From assembly GCA_964426355.1 (NCBI GenBank), contig CAYRRA010000215.1:1-6621 (forward strand): a stretch of 6,621 bases of DNA. The letters are read 5' to 3'. Under the pieces are notes generated by a model. The model was not told the DNA's origin and ran no database searches. It was given only the letters and a program-made list of their open reading frames with translations. A program made the translations under genes and the position numbers. This document shows positions 5,808 to 6,621 of this stretch, in pieces (position 1 is the stretch's first letter; every line of letters starts with the position of its first letter). The DNA comes from JAJFTV01 sp964426355. Lineage in GTDB: Bacteria > Chloroflexota > Anaerolineae > Anaerolineales > Anaerolineaceae.

Positions 5808-6458
5808 TTAGAGAGCATTGATGATGCGCTCCTTTGCTTTTTGCGTATGTTCAAACGTCAGGCGCTCTGCTTCTTGGGCATTCTTTTCTTTGAGCGCCTG
5901 AAGGATTAATTTATGTTCTTCGATGGAGTAATGTGCACTGCCGCCGTTTTTCCAGCTCAAGTAAATGAAGCGGCTGGTGAGGCGGTGCAGTCTGACGACC
6001 AGGTCGATGAAATAGCGGTTGCGGGCAATCTGGACAATGTTGTGGTGAAAATCAAAGTCACATTGCAAGATTTCAAGAATGTCGTCCCGCGCCAGAGCAG
6101 CATCGGAACGATTGAGGATTTCTTCCAGCTTTTGGATTTCACCTGGCGTGATGCGTTGGGTTGCCATGCGTGCTGAAATACTTTCCAGGTGAGATACCGC
6201 TTCGATCAACTGGACGTAATCCGTCAGGCTCAGCTCGGCAATGGAAACGCCATGACGGGGAACGGCAACCACCAGGTATTCTTCCGCCAGCCTTTGAAGG
6301 GCTTCACGCAAGGGGGTACGCCCGCAGTTTAAACGCTGGATCAGCTCGGCTTCGCTGACTTTCGTGCCGGGTGGAAGCTCCAGCGTGATGATCATCTGGC
6401 GCAGTTTTTGTTCAATTCTATCGCTTGCCCGCAGTGTGCTGAGTTCGTCTAGTTCCAT
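5808..6458 (-). CDS. GntR-family transcriptional regulator, FCD (FadR-type) subfamily
   Basis: A 216-residue regulator. The N-terminal winged helix-turn-helix (about residues 10-75) includes the typical LPPGTKVSEAELIQRLNCGRTPLREALQRL stretch, here split as residues 28-39 and the recognition region CGRTPLREALQRL at 45-57. The all-helical FCD domain (about 78-212) keeps the metal or ligand-binding set Asp134, His138, His182 and His204. Family members are dimers that release DNA when a carboxylic-acid-type metabolite binds, so a small organic acid, acyl derivative or amino acid from this pathway is a plausible effector. It is the first gene of the operon, behind a strong promoter and a palindromic site that suit autoregulation and control of everything downstream. 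No clear ribosome binding site precedes the ATG, so translation may be inefficient. The effector is unknown. Confidence 0.92.
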   Translation of the reverse strand: MELDELSTLRASDRIEQKLRQMIITLELPPGTKVSEAELIQRLNCGRTPLREALQRLAEEYLVVAVPRHGVSIAELSLTDYVQLIEAVSHLESISARMATQRITPGEIQKLEEILNRSDAALARDDILEILQCDFDFHHNIVQIARNRYFIDLVVRLHRLTSRFIYLSWKNGGSAHYSIEEHKLILQALKEKNAQEAERLTFEHTQKAKERIINAL

Positions 6459-6474
6459 GAGAAGATACTTAAAA

Positions 6475-6484
6475 TTGTATACAA
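6475..6484. promoter_or_regulatory. Candidate GntR/FCD operator
   Basis: TTGTATACAA is a perfect 10-bp palindrome 16 bp before the regulator's start codon and just downstream of the predicted transcription start. Its GTATAC core is of the kind recognised by FCD-type GntR proteins. Bound protein here would block transcription from the promoter at 6505-6532, which suits negative autoregulation. A second AT-rich inverted repeat, AATATATA/TATATATT (6485-6492 with 6500-6507), adjoins it and overlaps the -10 box. Confidence 0.6.
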
Positions 6485-6504
6485 AATATATATCTATAGT
6501 ATAT

Positions 6505-6532
6505 ATTCTAGCACCGGCATGAAATTTGTCAA
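6505..6532 (-). promoter_or_regulatory. Sigma-70-type promoter of the operon
   Basis: On the minus strand a perfect -35 box TTGACA (6527-6532) is followed after 16 bp by TAGAAT (6505-6510), 5 of 6 matches to the -10 consensus. Transcription should start near 6498, giving a 5' leader of about 40 nt that contains the palindrome at 6475-6484. It is the best promoter in the window and lies before the first gene of the co-directional set. Confidence 0.65.
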
Positions 6533-6621
6533 GTGAAATTTCCGCTTTCAGATGAAAAGAAGGTGTCTAAACAGGAAATTGATGAAAAAATGATCTGCGT
6601 GGGAAAAAGGGAGAGTTGAGA

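Noticed and set aside
605..6458. Complete sphingolipid biosynthesis locus
   Set aside because: An ACP beside an alpha-oxoamine synthase fits, but no ketoreductase or ceramide-synthase gene is in the window, the ligase pocket looks acetate-sized, and the first synthase is Kbl-like and not Spt-like.
6533..6621. Start of a divergent gene at the right edge (GGGAGAG near 6609)
   Set aside because: A purine-rich stretch is present, but the window ends before any start codon or reading frame can be judged.

Overview
The window is bacterial and is dominated by one strand. Six genes read leftwards on the minus strand from about 6460 to 605, with good Shine-Dalgarno sites before most of them. No single marker fixes the taxon. 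The moderate base composition and the mix of Thermus/Bacillus-like and E. coli-like enzyme sequences give me only a weak impression of an anaerobic Chloroflexota (Anaerolineae-like) organism; treat that as a guess.

In transcription order the genes are: a GntR-family regulator with an FCD sensor domain (5808-6458); holo-ACP synthase AcpS (5370-5765); an AMP-forming acetyl-CoA-synthetase-like ligase (3648-5351); a small stand-alone acyl carrier protein (3304-3546); a Kbl-type alpha-oxoamine synthase (1886-3133); and a second, divergent alpha-oxoamine synthase (605-1786, start corrected from an upstream GTG). A near-consensus sigma-70 promoter (TTGACA, 16 bp, TAGAAT) precedes the regulator. A perfect palindrome, TTGTATACAA, lies between that promoter and the start codon and looks like an autoregulatory operator.

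Read together, the genes provide acyl activation (ligase), a carrier (ACP), the enzyme that primes the carrier (AcpS) and two PLP enzymes that condense an acyl thioester with an amino acid, with loss of CO2, to give an alpha-aminoketone. This resembles the ACP-plus-synthase arrangement of bacterial sphingolipid loci. However, the ligase keeps the residues that in acetyl-CoA synthetase restrict the pocket to acetate or propionate, so a short-chain aminoketone pathway, or threonine/glycine/acetyl-CoA interconversion, fits the visible residues better. The product is not determined by the sequence.

The intercistronic gaps are structured. There is a long hairpin between the two synthase genes (1814-1872), two hairpins between the ACP and kbl genes (3177-3270), and a possible internal promoter before the ACP gene. 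The left 604 bp has no convincing protein gene. Positions 1-207 can fold as a long rod ending in a terminator-like hairpin plus T-run, and may be a plus-strand structured RNA. Positions 345-548 hold three further inverted repeats, probably including transcription termination signals between the two converging units.
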